Shown one piece after another: positions 33,198-43,927 of a stretch of 64,000 nt of DNA. Every line of letters begins with the position of its first letter. Position 1 is the stretch's first letter. Origin of the DNA: Margaritispora aquatica (taxonomy: Eukaryota > Ascomycota > Leotiomycetes > Helotiales > Discinellaceae); contig VJWN01000016.1 of the NCBI GenBank assembly GCA_007644065.1, positions 419,207 through 483,206 on the forward strand. The letters are read 5' to 3'. The notes beneath the pieces are model-generated. The model worked only from the letters and a program-made list of their open reading frames with translations, was not told where the DNA came from and ran no database searches. Both the position numbers and the translations under genes were made by a program.

Positions 33198-35891
33198 ATG
33201 TCACCACGAAAATCGACATCCAATACCCACGGGTTCATCTTTTTAGGCCTCCTACTATTGTTCCTCTCTCAACCACTCCTCGCAGAAAAATCATCTAGTC
33301 GCTCACGCATTAGTATAAACTCCGCTTGGCGCTTTCAGCGCTCAGAAAACAACCCAGATGGAATAATCTACGACCAACGCCCTGATCTCAGCAGCATTAA
33401 TCTCACAGCCCAGATCCTGAAGCCATGGATCCTCCCCTCGGCTAACAAGTTCATCAAAGATCCAGCGAACTTCTACATTCGTCCTGCTGGGAATCCAGGT
33501 GGTAATGTCAGTTTTGTGCAACCAAGCTTCGATGACAGTAAATGGACGAAGGTGGATTTGCCGCATGATTGGGCGATCAGGGGCCCATTTTATCAAGGCG
33601 ATCCTGTTGTTGTTGGTGGCAATGAGGGTAGGCTGCCTGTACATGGAGTGGGGTGGTATCGGAAGAAGTTAAGTTTTGAGGCAGAAGATTTGGACAAGTC
33701 AGTGTTTTTGGACATTGATGGAGCTATGTCCTTTGCTATGGTTTGGCTGAATGGAAATTTAGTTGGTGGATGGCCGTATGGGTATAATTCTTTCCGACTT
33801 GATCTTAGCCCGTATCTTAGGCTCGGACATGATAATTTGCTGGCTATTCGACTGGATAACCCAATTGATGGGTCACGATGGTATCCTGGCGGTGGTCTCT
33901 ACCGCAATGTTTGGCTCACTACGGTCGATAAGACACATGTGGCAGAGTCAGGCACGTTTATCACCACGCCAGTTGTGTCGAAGCAGTCGGCAACTATCAA
34001 TTTGGTCGTTGAGATTGAGAACAACGCAAACTCTGGTCGTAAGATCGAAGTCTTGACAGATGTTCATTTGTTCGATGCGACAGCAGACGGACCTGGCAGC
34101 AAAGTGGCACAATTTGGAAGTGCAACGATGACTGTTAATGCTGGGGCCAAAAAAAGCATGAATGGCTCCGTCGTCATGAAGAATCCGCAACTTTGGGTTC
34201 CACGTTCTGAGCCAGGAGCAGAATCTCATCTCTACGTGGCGGTTACACGCATCTTTAGTGGTCCCACGCTTATCGACACCTACCAAACTCGATTTGGAAT
34301 TCGTTCCCTAGTGTACAGCCCAAATGAGGGCCTATTAGTCAACGGCGTGCGAGTGCAGATCCAAGGTACAAACAACCACCATGACCTTGGAGCGATAGGG
34401 GGAGCTTTCAACACCCGAGCAGCTCAGCGACAACTAGAAATACTCCGGGAGATGGGCTGCAATGCTCTTCGAATGTCGCACAACCCACCTGCACCCGAGC
34501 TGTTGGACCTGACAGACCGTATGGGATTTCTTGTTCTAGATGAAATATTCGACGTTTGGTTCATTCAGAAGACAACCGCTGATTTCCACCTCATCTTTCC
34601 AGAATGGCACGAAGCAGATCTCCGATCTTTCATCCGGCGTGATCGAAACCATCCTTCTGTTTTTGCCTGGAGCTACGGTAATGAAGTGGGTGAGCAGTTC
34701 ACAGATGTTGCGGGTGCGGCTGTGAATCAAATGCTACACGACATTGTGTTTGACGAGGATCCGACCCGGCAGTCCACTTCGGCGATGAATTACGCGAAAC
34801 CATATATGCCTTTCCCGGCGCCTCAGGATATAATAAGCTTGAATTATCAAGGCAATGGTATCCGGGATACAAACGCCTATTCTCAGCTTTCGGGTATTCG
34901 AACAAATCCTCTCTATGCCGCCTTCCACGCAAACTTTTCGACCAAGATGATCATGAGCTCCGAGTCCGCATCTGCTCTCAGCACTCGCGGATCTTTCATA
35001 TTCCCAGTCACCAATGAAACCAGTGCACCAGTCAACGATACCTCGGGTGGTGATCCTGTAGGCTTACAAGTGAGCGCATACGAACTTTACAGTGCCAACT
35101 TTGGCTCCTCTCCAGACAAAGTATTTGCGTCACTAGATGATAATACATTCGCCGCAGGTGAATTCGTGTGGACAGGCTGGGATTATCTTGGTGAACCAAC
35201 ACCATACTATACAGCTCGGAGCTCCTACTCTGGTATTATCGACCTGGCTGGTTTTAAGAAGGATCGTTTTTATATCTATCAATCACGATGGCGCCCAGAT
35301 TTGAAAATGGCACATATCCTACCGCACTGGACTTGGCCTGAACGAGTTGGGATGATCACACCAGTCCACGTCTTCTCTGCCGGAGACGAAGCAGAGCTTT
35401 TCGTCAATGGAAAATCACAGGGTCGCATTAAGAAGGGATCTTCCGCATATCGATTTCGATGGGATCAGGTTGTTTACCAGCCCGGAAAGCTTTCCGTGAA
35501 TTTGTACAAGAATGGCACGCTTTGGACGACAACTGCCATCCAAACAGCTAGTGCACCGGCACAGCTGCAGCTCAATGCGGATCGAACAACTATCAGTGCT
35601 GATGGGTATGACTTATCGTTCGTAACTGTTACGGTGGTTGACGATAAAGGCAATATGGCACCACGCGCGAATAATACAGTTTCCTTTTCGGTTGAAGGGC
35701 CAGGTGAGGTCGTAGCTACGGATAATGGCTTCCCTGCAGACTTTATTCCGTTCCCTTCCACAGAGCGAAACGCTTACAATGGCCTTGCGTTGGCAATTAT
35801 ACGTGCGAAAACAGGGGCTTCCGGCCGAATCGTTGTTACAGCATCAGCAGCAGGACTTAAAAGTGCACGTCTGGGGTTGTTGTCGATATAG
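33198..35891 (+). CDS. Secreted glycoside hydrolase family 2 (beta-galactosidase-like, DUF4982)
   Basis: This intronless gene encodes 897 aa from Met at 33198; an upstream in-frame ATG (33144) would put 18 residues before the signal peptide, so it is not preferred. Residues 1-29 form a signal peptide (FIFLGLLLLFLSQPLLA). The sugar-binding domain follows (SINSAWRFQRS, WTKVDLPHDWAI, GVGWYRKKLSF, GWPYGYNSFRLDLSPYL, RWYPGGGLYRNVWL). The (beta/alpha)8 barrel has RIQIQGTNNHHDLGAIG-like and NALRMSHNPPAPELLDL blocks. The acid/base is Glu496 in SYGNEVGEQ and the nucleophile is Glu589 in SSESASALSTRG. The C-terminus has a DUF4982-like part (AELFVNGKSQGRIKKG) and an immunoglobulin-like domain. It should release galactose or a related sugar from extracellular polysaccharide. 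Long intronless GH2 genes of this type are common in Bacteroidetes, so transfer is possible but not shown. Confidence 0.9.
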   Translation: MSPRKSTSNTHGFIFLGLLLLFLSQPLLAEKSSSRSRISINSAWRFQRSENNPDGIIYDQRPDLSSINLTAQILKPWILPSANKFIKDPANFYIRPAGNPGGNVSFVQPSFDDSKWTKVDLPHDWAIRGPFYQGDPVVVGGNEGRLPVHGVGWYRKKLSFEAEDLDKSVFLDIDGAMSFAMVWLNGNLVGGWPYGYNSFRLDLSPYLRLGHDNLLAIRLDNPIDGSRWYPGGGLYRNVWLTTVDKTHVAESGTFITTPVVSKQSATINLVVEIENNANSGRKIEVLTDVHLFDATADGPGSKVAQFGSATMTVNAGAKKSMNGSVVMKNPQLWVPRSEPGAESHLYVAVTRIFSGPTLIDTYQTRFGIRSLVYSPNEGLLVNGVRVQIQGTNNHHDLGAIGGAFNTRAAQRQLEILREMGCNALRMSHNPPAPELLDLTDRMGFLVLDEIFDVWFIQKTTADFHLIFPEWHEADLRSFIRRDRNHPSVFAWSYGNEVGEQFTDVAGAAVNQMLHDIVFDEDPTRQSTSAMNYAKPYMPFPAPQDIISLNYQGNGIRDTNAYSQLSGIRTNPLYAAFHANFSTKMIMSSESASALSTRGSFIFPVTNETSAPVNDTSGGDPVGLQVSAYELYSANFGSSPDKVFASLDDNTFAAGEFVWTGWDYLGEPTPYYTARSSYSGIIDLAGFKKDRFYIYQSRWRPDLKMAHILPHWTWPERVGMITPVHVFSAGDEAELFVNGKSQGRIKKGSSAYRFRWDQVVYQPGKLSVNLYKNGTLWTTTAIQTASAPAQLQLNADRTTISADGYDLSFVTVTVVDDKGNMAPRANNTVSFSVEGPGEVVATDNGFPADFIPFPSTERNAYNGLALAIIRAKTGASGRIVVTASAAGLKSARLGLLSI

Positions 35892-36558
35892 TAAAGCTCC
35901 ATCCAATTAGAAATGTGAGTATAAGGCCAGTGAAATTTGCCTACTTTATTACCTCGAGCTCCCGTAACTGCTAGGTCGGGTGACAAAGCTAGTCTAATCA
36001 AGCTTTGACGCATCCCAGCATTTACAAAATAGATCTTATACTCCCACTTACTTCTTCTAATGCTTGATCAACTCTAAAGTGTAAATGGAAATAGCCCAAT
36101 TTTCCTCAGTCAATGGTCGTACATGGAACAGCAAGGCTGCTGTCAAGAGTCTTATACAACTACCGACAAATGTAGTGTAGAATCCTCCCCAGCGTAGATC
36201 TCAAAGTTGAACGTAATCGTAGCGTTTGAAAAGGGAACGAAAAAATCCCAAGATAGCTGCTATCTCGCTACTGTTTTCTGCTGATTTTAGCGTTGAGAAT
36301 CATAGCCTTTAGTTCTTTGCGACCCGAGAAAGTGATTTAATAAACCTTCTTGACAGTTGGTTCGACCGCAAAGTCATAGGTACCTTACCTACCTCCATAG
36401 CCTCCGTACCTACCTTACCTTACCTAGGTAAGGTAGCACAACAAGTCTCCCACGTGATCTCGCGTTAGCCACCTGCACGCTTAGCACATTGACGCTACCA
36501 TTTCATTGAAACCTTTTAACCCTCGACAATTAGACATCAATCTACAAACATCACCGCA
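35892..36558. other. Intergenic spacer with AGGTA palindrome
   Basis: Apart from the TACCT-rich stretch with a 20-bp perfect palindrome (listed separately), nothing is recognised. The right end carries the HNH gene promoter. Confidence 0.6.
36416..36435. repeat. 20-bp perfect palindrome, TACCTTACCT/AGGTAAGGTA
   Basis: The two 10-base halves are exact reverse complements around CCTAGG. The surrounding 36378-36436 contains further TACCT units. It lies 124 bases before the HNH gene ATG. Related inverted repeats occur at 21276-21297 and 43103-43123. Confidence 0.9.
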
Positions 36559-37685
36559 ATGGAAAACTTCAACGTCCCCAGTCCAGAACGAACCGCTCTA
36601 CTCGAACTTCTACAAGAAAAACTTGGCAGTGTTAAACCACAATTTTGGGCTGCATGTCAGATTTGTGACCCTGATGCCTTTCAAACCTTTTTGAACACCC
36701 AAGTTGCCTTTGTCGCGGGTTTGCAATTTGGAACTTGCGAAATGATCCACTACTGTAAGTCAAATAGCCCTGTTAATATGCTGTGACAGAAGTTAATAAG
36801 AATCTAATAGGGACTTCTTCTCCCACAGTGCAATCACGTCCCTCTACACCAAAGACCCCCACGCCAAATGAATCGACAGTGTCTAATATAACTCCATCAC
36901 CTTCGACCCTACCTCCCCCATTGAAGAGACAAAAGATTCTAGATTCACCAACAACACTCCCTCGAGACGCGGATATCAGAAAGCTAGCTGAAGAGAGAGA
37001 CAATTTTTGCTGCGTTTTAACAGGGATCGAGATTGCAGAAGTTGTAGACATCTACCCATATCATTTGATGAATCAAAAGGAAGAGGATAAAAGTGGATCA
37101 CGGCATTTCTTTTGGGGTCATTTAAGGGCATTTTGGTCCGACGAGAAAGTTGCTGATTGGGAGGCAAAATTGTTCCCCCAGGGTATAGGCGAAAAGGGAC
37201 AGGAGCAAGTCTATAACCTCATATCATTTGCGCCTACAGTCCGCACAATTTGGGGGCGAGGGCTATTTGCTATCAAGCCAATCTCCCAGTCAGACGATAA
37301 GAAGACCTTAACAGTGCAATTCTTCTGGCAAGAGAAGCAGATGGATCTTTCCCCAAGAATAAATCTCACGACGAAACCGATTTCCACGGAAGGCCTTAAA
37401 CAGAGTGCAGGAGTATGGCTATTTGATAAGAACGGAAAGAGAATTCAATCCGGTGACTGTTTCGAGCTTCAGACCGACGATCCAGACCACAAACCTCTAC
37501 CAAGTTTCGAGCTACTCGAGCTACAATGGTTCCTTCATCGTATACAAGGCATGGCAGGTTCTGCTGATGTTGATTTGGATTATAGGCTAGACAGGAGCTC
37601 AGACTCAGATAATGGTATTGAGGAGGTTCTTAGTCCTAGATATGATAATGATGATGTGGAAGAGTTTTCATTGGTTTCTCAATAG
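36559..37685 (+). CDS. HNH-like fungal orphan protein
   Basis: The gene has two exons, 36559-36754 and 36811-37685, encoding 356 aa. A second acceptor 18 bases later (exon 2 from 36829) also keeps the frame and would give 350 aa. The first about 65 residues are helical. A Pro/Ser/Thr-rich linker follows (RPSTPKTPTPNES). Near residue 120 comes RKLAEERDNFCCVLTGI, which aligns with the start of the fungal HNH_2 domain (RDxxxCxxTG). The usual EVAHIFPF block appears as EVVDIYPYHLM, so the first catalytic His of the classic pattern is replaced by Asp. The middle reads YNLISFAPTVRTIWGRGLFAIKP, which is the family's N-h-h core (N at YNLI). Such proteins are abundant in Pezizomycotina with unknown function. 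Nuclease activity is doubtful. Confidence 0.75.
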
Positions 37686-37692
37686 ACTCTTA

Positions 37693-37795
37693 CCCCCCCC
37701 CCCCCCCCCCCGGAGCAAGACCAGGAAAACCAGCGAATGATCCCCCTAATCCTAAGCACATCAGAGCAGATTTAGAAGGAGATTTGGGGGGGGGG
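37693..37795. repeat. C19 tract (37693-37711) and G10 tract (37786-37795)
   Basis: Nineteen consecutive C residues start 8 bases after the HNH stop codon, and ten consecutive G residues lie 74 bases further on. Both are probably inside the 3' untranslated region. The two runs can pair with each other, and the C-run complement could form a G-quadruplex. Confidence 0.9.
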
Positions 37796-38849
37796 AAGAT
37801 ATTTAATTATGCAGGATGAGCGCGTATATCAGGTGCTTGTAAGCAGTTGCATGTATTTTAGACGGGTTGCTCACTTCGCTGCAAGCTTAATAATTAGCTG
37901 TGCCTCACATTACAATTTTGAGAAATCCTAATTCTATAAAGCGTACTGCTGAAAATAAGAACCTAATCACCAACGCCGGTACGTAGAAAATAGTAGTATT
38001 CACTCACCTCTAGTAATTGAGTACAAGCAGGGTTCTTTATCTCCCCTCCTTTTCCCTTGTCGTTCTCCACCAGATGCAGTGCCACACAAACTCGTGTTAA
38101 TATCCTTCCCCGACATGCAGCGGCCTCCTGCATGTTGTGGACTAATCTCATGCAGGACACCCGTTCTTGAAAACGAGCCTGACGTCCGACAAGGCCGGTT
38201 AAAGCTATCGACACCAATCAGCATTTGCCAGGGTTCACAGAATCTGATTACATGAGGCTCTTGGCCTGCATTTCTGCCAGAATACCAGTGTTTTTTGGCG
38301 AACATATTACGACTTCAACCTCAATGGTTAAGCGATGTTTGAAACTGACGAGAGAGAGATAAGGAGAGGGGAAGGGAGGAGAAGATGTTTGTTCTCTGAG
38401 TTTTTTCTTTTCGATATGCTTCTGTTATTACGGTAAACCGAGCTGAATGTACATATGGATGTGGGTCACGATACATCTCATGTAGTTATTCGGAGCACGA
38501 ATAGCGATTCACGGTGATGCAGCTTGCCGTTTTGCAATTCAGCAACTGGCTTCATAAAGTTCTTGCATCTGCATTACTACCTCCTCATGGGACAATTCTT
38601 CCTTTGAGGCCTCAAGCTCCAACATGAAAACCTGGTCAAAATTTATTTTCAATATGAAATTGACAAGTTACATGAGATATTTCAGGCCTCACGAGAAGAT
38701 ATTGCTCCTTACTCATCGACGCTGCATCTAGTCAGCTAGCTTACTTACATACACATGCTAGCCTGGAAGATATGCGATCTTCAAATGAAGTGATGTTGAA
38801 TTAGCGAAAAGCTCACTTGCCCGTGCTGTGTTGAATTTTTTTTATTTTT

Positions 38850-38856
38850 TATAAAA
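38850..38856 (+). promoter_or_regulatory. TATA box (TATAAAA)
   Basis: The motif is 108 bases before the ATG of the secreted protein at 38964. Confidence 0.5.
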
Positions 38857-38963
38857 CCCAGCATTGCCTGCCTCTCTTGATATCCTCTCAAGCAAGCAAA
38901 CAATCTCTGGTTATTAATCACTACCACATCTCCAACTCCAAGTTCCCAACCTTCCAGCCCAAA

Positions 38964-39839
38964 ATGCGCGCAGCAACCACTACCGTTGCCATCCTCCTGG
39001 CAGCACTCTTTTCAAGCACATCAGCCAACCCCATCGCCGTCCCAGACGCAAACCCCAACCCAACAACCCTCGAACCCACCAAAGTCACCCGCGAGGTTGC
39101 CGCCGCAGACTCTATCCTGAAATTCGAATCCACCATCGGCGCTAACATCGACTATGGATCTGACTTCGGCCTCACTGCCTCCGTGGCAGCGACAAATACA
39201 ACCAACGCACTCGGCAAGCGGGAGCAAGTCCCTGATCAGTGCTGGGGTTTCCAGTATGGGCTTGGGATTACCAGAGCTGCGTATATTACGAACCTTGAGG
39301 CGTTGAGACAGGCGTTCTTGTCGTCTGGTACGAGCAGTTATTAGTAAGTATTACGTTCCATGGTGTAGTTGAATGCTTGGCTATCGCAAGTTACTAGTTA
39401 GATATTAATGCTCCAACAGTTTTGCGCCACTGTCTACCGTTACGTGGTGGGTTGGCTCGGCCGATGCGAAGTTGACGATCCGAAACCAGGATTCTTGTTA
39501 TGGTAACTCGATGCTGTACTCTACTATCGCTGTAAGCATGAACCACCTCAATTTACATACTCATCTACCCATTTCAACAATTTTGGTCACAGACACGAGC
39601 TAACCGAGTCTCCATTTAGTATTACATTCTTCAAATCCAGGACTTCTGCTACGACGAGAGCGGATGGATGTGAGTTCACCCCCAAGCTTGAATTGATTCG
39701 CAGAAAAGAATTTTGTTACAGAGAAGTTACTGACATGAATGAATCCAGTCACCGAAACGGTTATGGCGATGTCATTCTCATTGCTGAGCCTAATGGTGTT
39801 GCGCCTCCAGCTTATAGTCCTCGCTGCAACTACTACTGA
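38964..39839 (+). CDS. Small secreted protein with KR processing site (210 aa)
   Basis: The gene has four exons: 38964-39343, 39420-39531, 39620-39669 and 39749-39839. All introns are GT-AG and the 633 nt sum is in frame. Residues 1-21 form a signal peptide (TVAILLAALFSSTSA). A Pro/Asn/Thr-rich pro-region ends at Lys85-Arg86, a Kex2-type dibasic site. The mature part would be about 124 residues with four cysteines (DQCWGF, DSCYGN, DFCYDE, PRCNYY) and many aromatic residues. An Asn-x-Thr site precedes the cleavage point. No known domain is recognised. An extracellular or effector-like role is inferred only from export and processing signals. A single-exon reading would stop at 39344 and lose three of the four cysteines. 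Confidence 0.7.
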
Positions 39840-40296
39840 TCACTCATCTCATCACTACTCGGTTTGGTTGATATTTTCAAAATCTAGCGGGTAAATTTTG
39901 GAACGGTGAAGTCGCAAACAGGCCTGAGTGGGGCTTGGAGATGATTTTTGTGTGTTGACATTTCGTTTTCAAGGGAGATAGAAGCTTAAGCGAGTCTTGG
40001 GTTGGCTTCAGCAAAGTTTCTTTCTTTCATCGCCTGTGATATGAGGAAAAATATGGAGGTTATGAATTGGGCTAAGTTGTGAGCAACTTAGAATGGTATT
40101 GGGGGTTAGATCCGCTCTTTTCATTTTTCCTACAGTTGAAAACACACTCATTCTTGGCTAGATATAGCTCATTATGCCCCACTAAATTAGATAGAAACAA
40201 CCAAGTAACTCAATCCACATTATCTACCAACTCTGCTTTCGCATGATTTCTTTTTTCCAAGGCCAAAACCTATATCATATTGTATCAAATAACTTC
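39840..40296. other. Convergent 3' spacer
   Basis: Nothing is recognised between the secreted protein and the leftward rhodopsin-like gene. If the last intron of that gene is not removed, its frame would instead run to 40220. Confidence 0.5.
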
Positions 40297-42021
40297 CTAA
40301 ACATCCTGCACACGTATCAGTAACCACATGAGCCAACCCCCTTCCCCGGGAGAGAAGAAACACAGCACTTACCAAACGCTTCTCTCCGTAAACAGCCCCA
40401 GCAACAATCTTCTCAACAAACTCCTCATTTCCCTCGTGGCTTATGCTCTTTGCACCACCGAGCCCATCATCAGCACCAACAGAAGTGATGAAATCCGAGT
40501 GCATGATAGACGAATCAAGGTCTCTGTTTCGGGCCTGCATTTTCCGGTCACGAGTCTTGCTCCTCGGGACGTTGTGATCCATGGGTCTGCGATCTGTGAA
40601 AATGGACTTGAAGGGTGGGAGGCAGCCCACCATTACGGCTGGTTTTGGGGAAAGATGTCAGTGTACTTTCAGGCGAGGTTGGATAGAGAGCTGGCGCGGG
40701 GATGGTAGGAAGTGTTGGTGTGATCTTACCAATCGAAGTCTCTAAGATCTCCATAAGCGACAACAATACTGGATCATTGATAGATCGAAATCCCGTCTCA
40801 GCGGCACGCACGATGGCCGTGGCGATGGTAAACCAGACGACGCTGAAGATTACGGCAAGACCGATGCGTTCTTTGACTGAGATTTTTACTTTCCACTGCC
40901 GTGTGCTAGTTCAGTGAGGTAATTAAGGCTAGGTGGAAGACTTACAAGGAGAGTCAATGCCATGCCCATTACTGTGAGGTGTTAGTAGTGTCGATGTTGG
41001 GAGTGGAAGGGGACGGGGATGGCTTACTTGCGCAATCACTGTTTGTTTTCGAGATGTTAGTGTGAATCATAGTCTCAGAAATTGGGTGTGTTTCGTATAA
41101 AACATATGCACTTACGTGACGATGTCCGCAATAGTGTTATACAAAACATCAATATACCCACCCCTCACAAAGTTGGTACTAAGCGGGTTTACAACCCCAT
41201 CTACATTCATCACACGCAAATTAGCACACACTACGACACAACTCAATTAAACATCACAGAACACCACAGCACTCACTAGTATGATTTAAGGAACAAAAAG
41301 CACTTACTGATGATATCCAATAAGAATCCTAAGCTAGCCTCATGCCACTGGTTGGCCTCCACGATCCAACAACCACAATAATTCAGGAAAGTGAAGATCG
41401 TAACGCCCCACCACGCTTTGCGGTATGCAGGTAAGGTGTCGAACATAGGATAGAAGAAGGCAAGGAATGATGCTTTGACAAGCCTGCCATATTTGGATCA
41501 GCATTACCTAGTACTCGTATCTCCCTCTATCCGTATCTGGAGTGAGACCAGAAATTGGCATGTAAACATGTGCGAGAGGTTCACGTACCAAATGACCGTG
41601 AAAAACAACCCATTCGTCGCAAAGTTAAACTGCACAAAACCCGCCACCACATCAGGCGTGAAGTTCGTCTGAGGCAAGAACCCAGACCCAACTTCCCAGA
41701 AGATGTAGATATACGGCGCTTGGTAGGTGTGCGCAAAGGCGCTGCACACGAGGGTTATGAAAGCTGCGTATCTATAATCGGTCAGCTCAGATGCCTTGAT
41801 CTCGCTTGAAGATAAAATATGAGAGCAAATTGAGAGGGAAAAGAGGAGAGGAGAAGAACCGAGACTAACATCAGTATATCATCTGCATGCGTTATCTTGC
41901 GGTATTTGAACCATCGAACTGCGATTCGAGCAGCGAGAATCACGCCAGCGAGACCGACGCCCGACCATGTCACGGCGACGAGGCCGCGTTCTGGGAGGGT
42001 GGCGCCGATGCCGTCGCTCAT
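40297..42021 (-). CDS. Fungal rhodopsin-domain (SAT4/PTH11-like) seven-TM protein
   Basis: My model has nine exons: 42021-41870, 41771-41589, 41483-41308, 41200-41116, 41038-41028 (11 nt), 40971-40946 (26 nt), 40895-40730, 40638-40373 and 40305-40297, encoding 357 aa. All introns are GT-AG. The family layout (pfam20684) is visible: a short outer N-terminus, TM1 (VTWSGVGLAGVILAARI), WFKYRKITHADDILI, AAFITLVCSAFAHTYQAPY, TNGLFFTVIWLVKASFLAFFY, WWGVTIFTFLNYCGCWI, NFVRGGYIDVLYNTIADIVTDC, KVKISVKERIGLAVIFSVVW and EILETSIAVMVGCLPPFKSIF. Two small exons are required to keep the frame across TM5. The last exon is tentative: if its intron is retained the protein runs on in frame to 40220. Relatives include surface sensors such as Pth11, but most have no assigned ligand. 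Confidence 0.8.
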
Positions 42022-43927
42022 ATTGCGTGGTTTTGAGGGGCTTGGATGGTTATTGGCGAGGTGGTTTTGTGTTTGACCTCTTGATTGGTAAATAAGAGGG
42101 ATCTCGAACGTGAGGCGAGATAGATGGTTGCGATAGTAAAGAATTTTCTATGCACAGGTGGATGAGGAGATATTGTTATACTCAGTATCAGTTCTATGTC
42201 CACATTTGGATCATACATGCTCAAGGAGACAAGGAATTGTAGTTTGTTGGTTACGGCTGCCTTCTCATAATCTGGAGCCGTTCCACCAACGCACAAGCGA
42301 ACACACCATGCGAAGATCGAACCAATCAAACTTGTACCAACACAGAAGCGAGCACATCTCAGATCGAGCTGTCAAACCTTCGGGATATATGTGCATGATC
42401 TGGCAATGTCGTTGAAGTGTTGTGATGATGTTGTGGGTGAAGCGAACCCCTTGCTTAGTTGGGATTTAAGCGATGGTAGGTGATTGGGAGTGTTCTTCGA
42501 CTATTCTTGACTTGGTGCACATCAAGTGGAAATGAAGCAAGTGTTTTGGACGAAAAGATGTGTTGAATGCTGGATTTGAGTTCTTGTTTAGGGTTTAGAA
42601 TGGTGTGCTGTTCTCCTGGAGTAAGGAGTTTACTTGTTTGGCTAACCCACAAAGTAAGGAAATATCATGTTAGTAGATGATTGTCTGCAAGAAGTCGATG
42701 AAGATGCAGAGATGATTCAGTCGTTCTAGAGTAACAAACACGAAAATGAAAGCACCGCTGTACTCTGTAAAATGGACAGAACTTCTAAAGGACTTGAAAG
42801 CTTAAGAGAATTAGCTAAGGTGGGAAGCTGCATAGAGTTGATTTGGACAACAGTAGCATCTTTTCAGTATCCTGAAACGAACTGTTGCTATTTTCACAAA
42901 ATCAATAAATACCATGATTACCTAAGTCAAACATTTCAAGAACCATGATACCAAGGGCCAATCACTCATCAATAAATCATGTCTGTGCTGCTTGAATCTA
43001 ATATGTTGTGTAACCACAGTTTGTTGTCGCTTCCAAAGACCAACACGAGATGGAGACAGCCAATGTCAAAAATGGCGATGGCAGAGTTATCGAGACTACT
43101 TTCTTACCTAAGTGCTAGGTAAGGATGTCAGCCACCACCACGTGTTGTGATGTATCGCATATCGATGAAGATCTATTCTTGTCTGCATTTTACGGTTGAT
43201 TTGACAGGGGAGCAACCCTGTTGCGACTTTGAATATCTGTACCAATGATACAGATACCTAAAGAGCAATGAACCGTCAGGTGATCATGGGGGAAATTGAT
43301 GGACCTACCTAATTTGGGTTAAAGAAGCAGTGCTTGCAGCATCAGGTACATATGTTGTAGTTTCCATAGTTGAGACTAGTTTGTGTTGTCTTAGGTCTAA
43401 AATTCACAAGGGATTACATATATTTCAATCTTAACCTGCAGAAGAAAGGCATTTCCAATCAAGCTCGACTGGTTTTTGATGTTTTGGAAAAGATAATCCG
43501 AGCTTCTGAAAAGCTGGCGTATCCCTTTGTAGAGAAAGCTGGGCTCTTGAAGGGCGACTGTTGAACCCTATAGTTTGTTGGTAGAATCACTATAACTGAG
43601 ATTTGCAGTAAGTGAACGTATGGTTTAGAAAAAGACTTGGTATTTGTGGAAAATACAATTGGAGGTCCATATCCTTGGTTGTGATGCACCGGGAGTGCAA
43701 AATTTAACGAAATTTCCGAATGATCGAATAATCCAAGTATACTTGCCCAAAAGTAGAATTATAATAAAATGATGATTAAATTAATGTGAAATGCACTGAA
43801 AAGGTTCAGTACTGACTAGACTTGAGATAATTCTCTGTCTCTGACCTAGCGCATATATATTATGCCGACGATAGCTCCAAAAACGAACATTCAGCGGCGC
43901 TCAACTTCCAAACCACTGGCAGGATAC
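42022..43927. other. Intergenic region of 1.9 kb, no gene seen
   Basis: The right-hand gene also reads leftward, so this holds its 3' end and the promoter of the rhodopsin-like gene. A stem-loop CTTACCTA-AGTGC-TAGGTAAG lies at 43103-43123. Short ORFs around 43370-43689 overlap on both strands and match nothing. Confidence 0.5.
43103..43123. repeat. Inverted repeat CTTACCTA / TAGGTAAG
   Basis: Two perfect 8-base arms are separated by a 5-base loop. The arms share their core with the 36416-36435 palindrome. Confidence 0.85.

Larger units (their letters stand above)
37686..38963. other. Spacer with homopolymer C and G tracts
   Basis: The HNH stop codon is followed at once by a C19 tract and then a G10 tract (listed separately). 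The leftward frames at 37963-38305 match nothing. The right end holds the promoter of the next secreted protein, with TATAAAA at 38850-38856, 108 bases before its ATG. Confidence 0.6.

Noticed and set aside
37963..38305. Leftward 84-101 codon ORFs
   Set aside because: Two frames compete, neither has a recognisable domain, and no splice partner gives a longer product.
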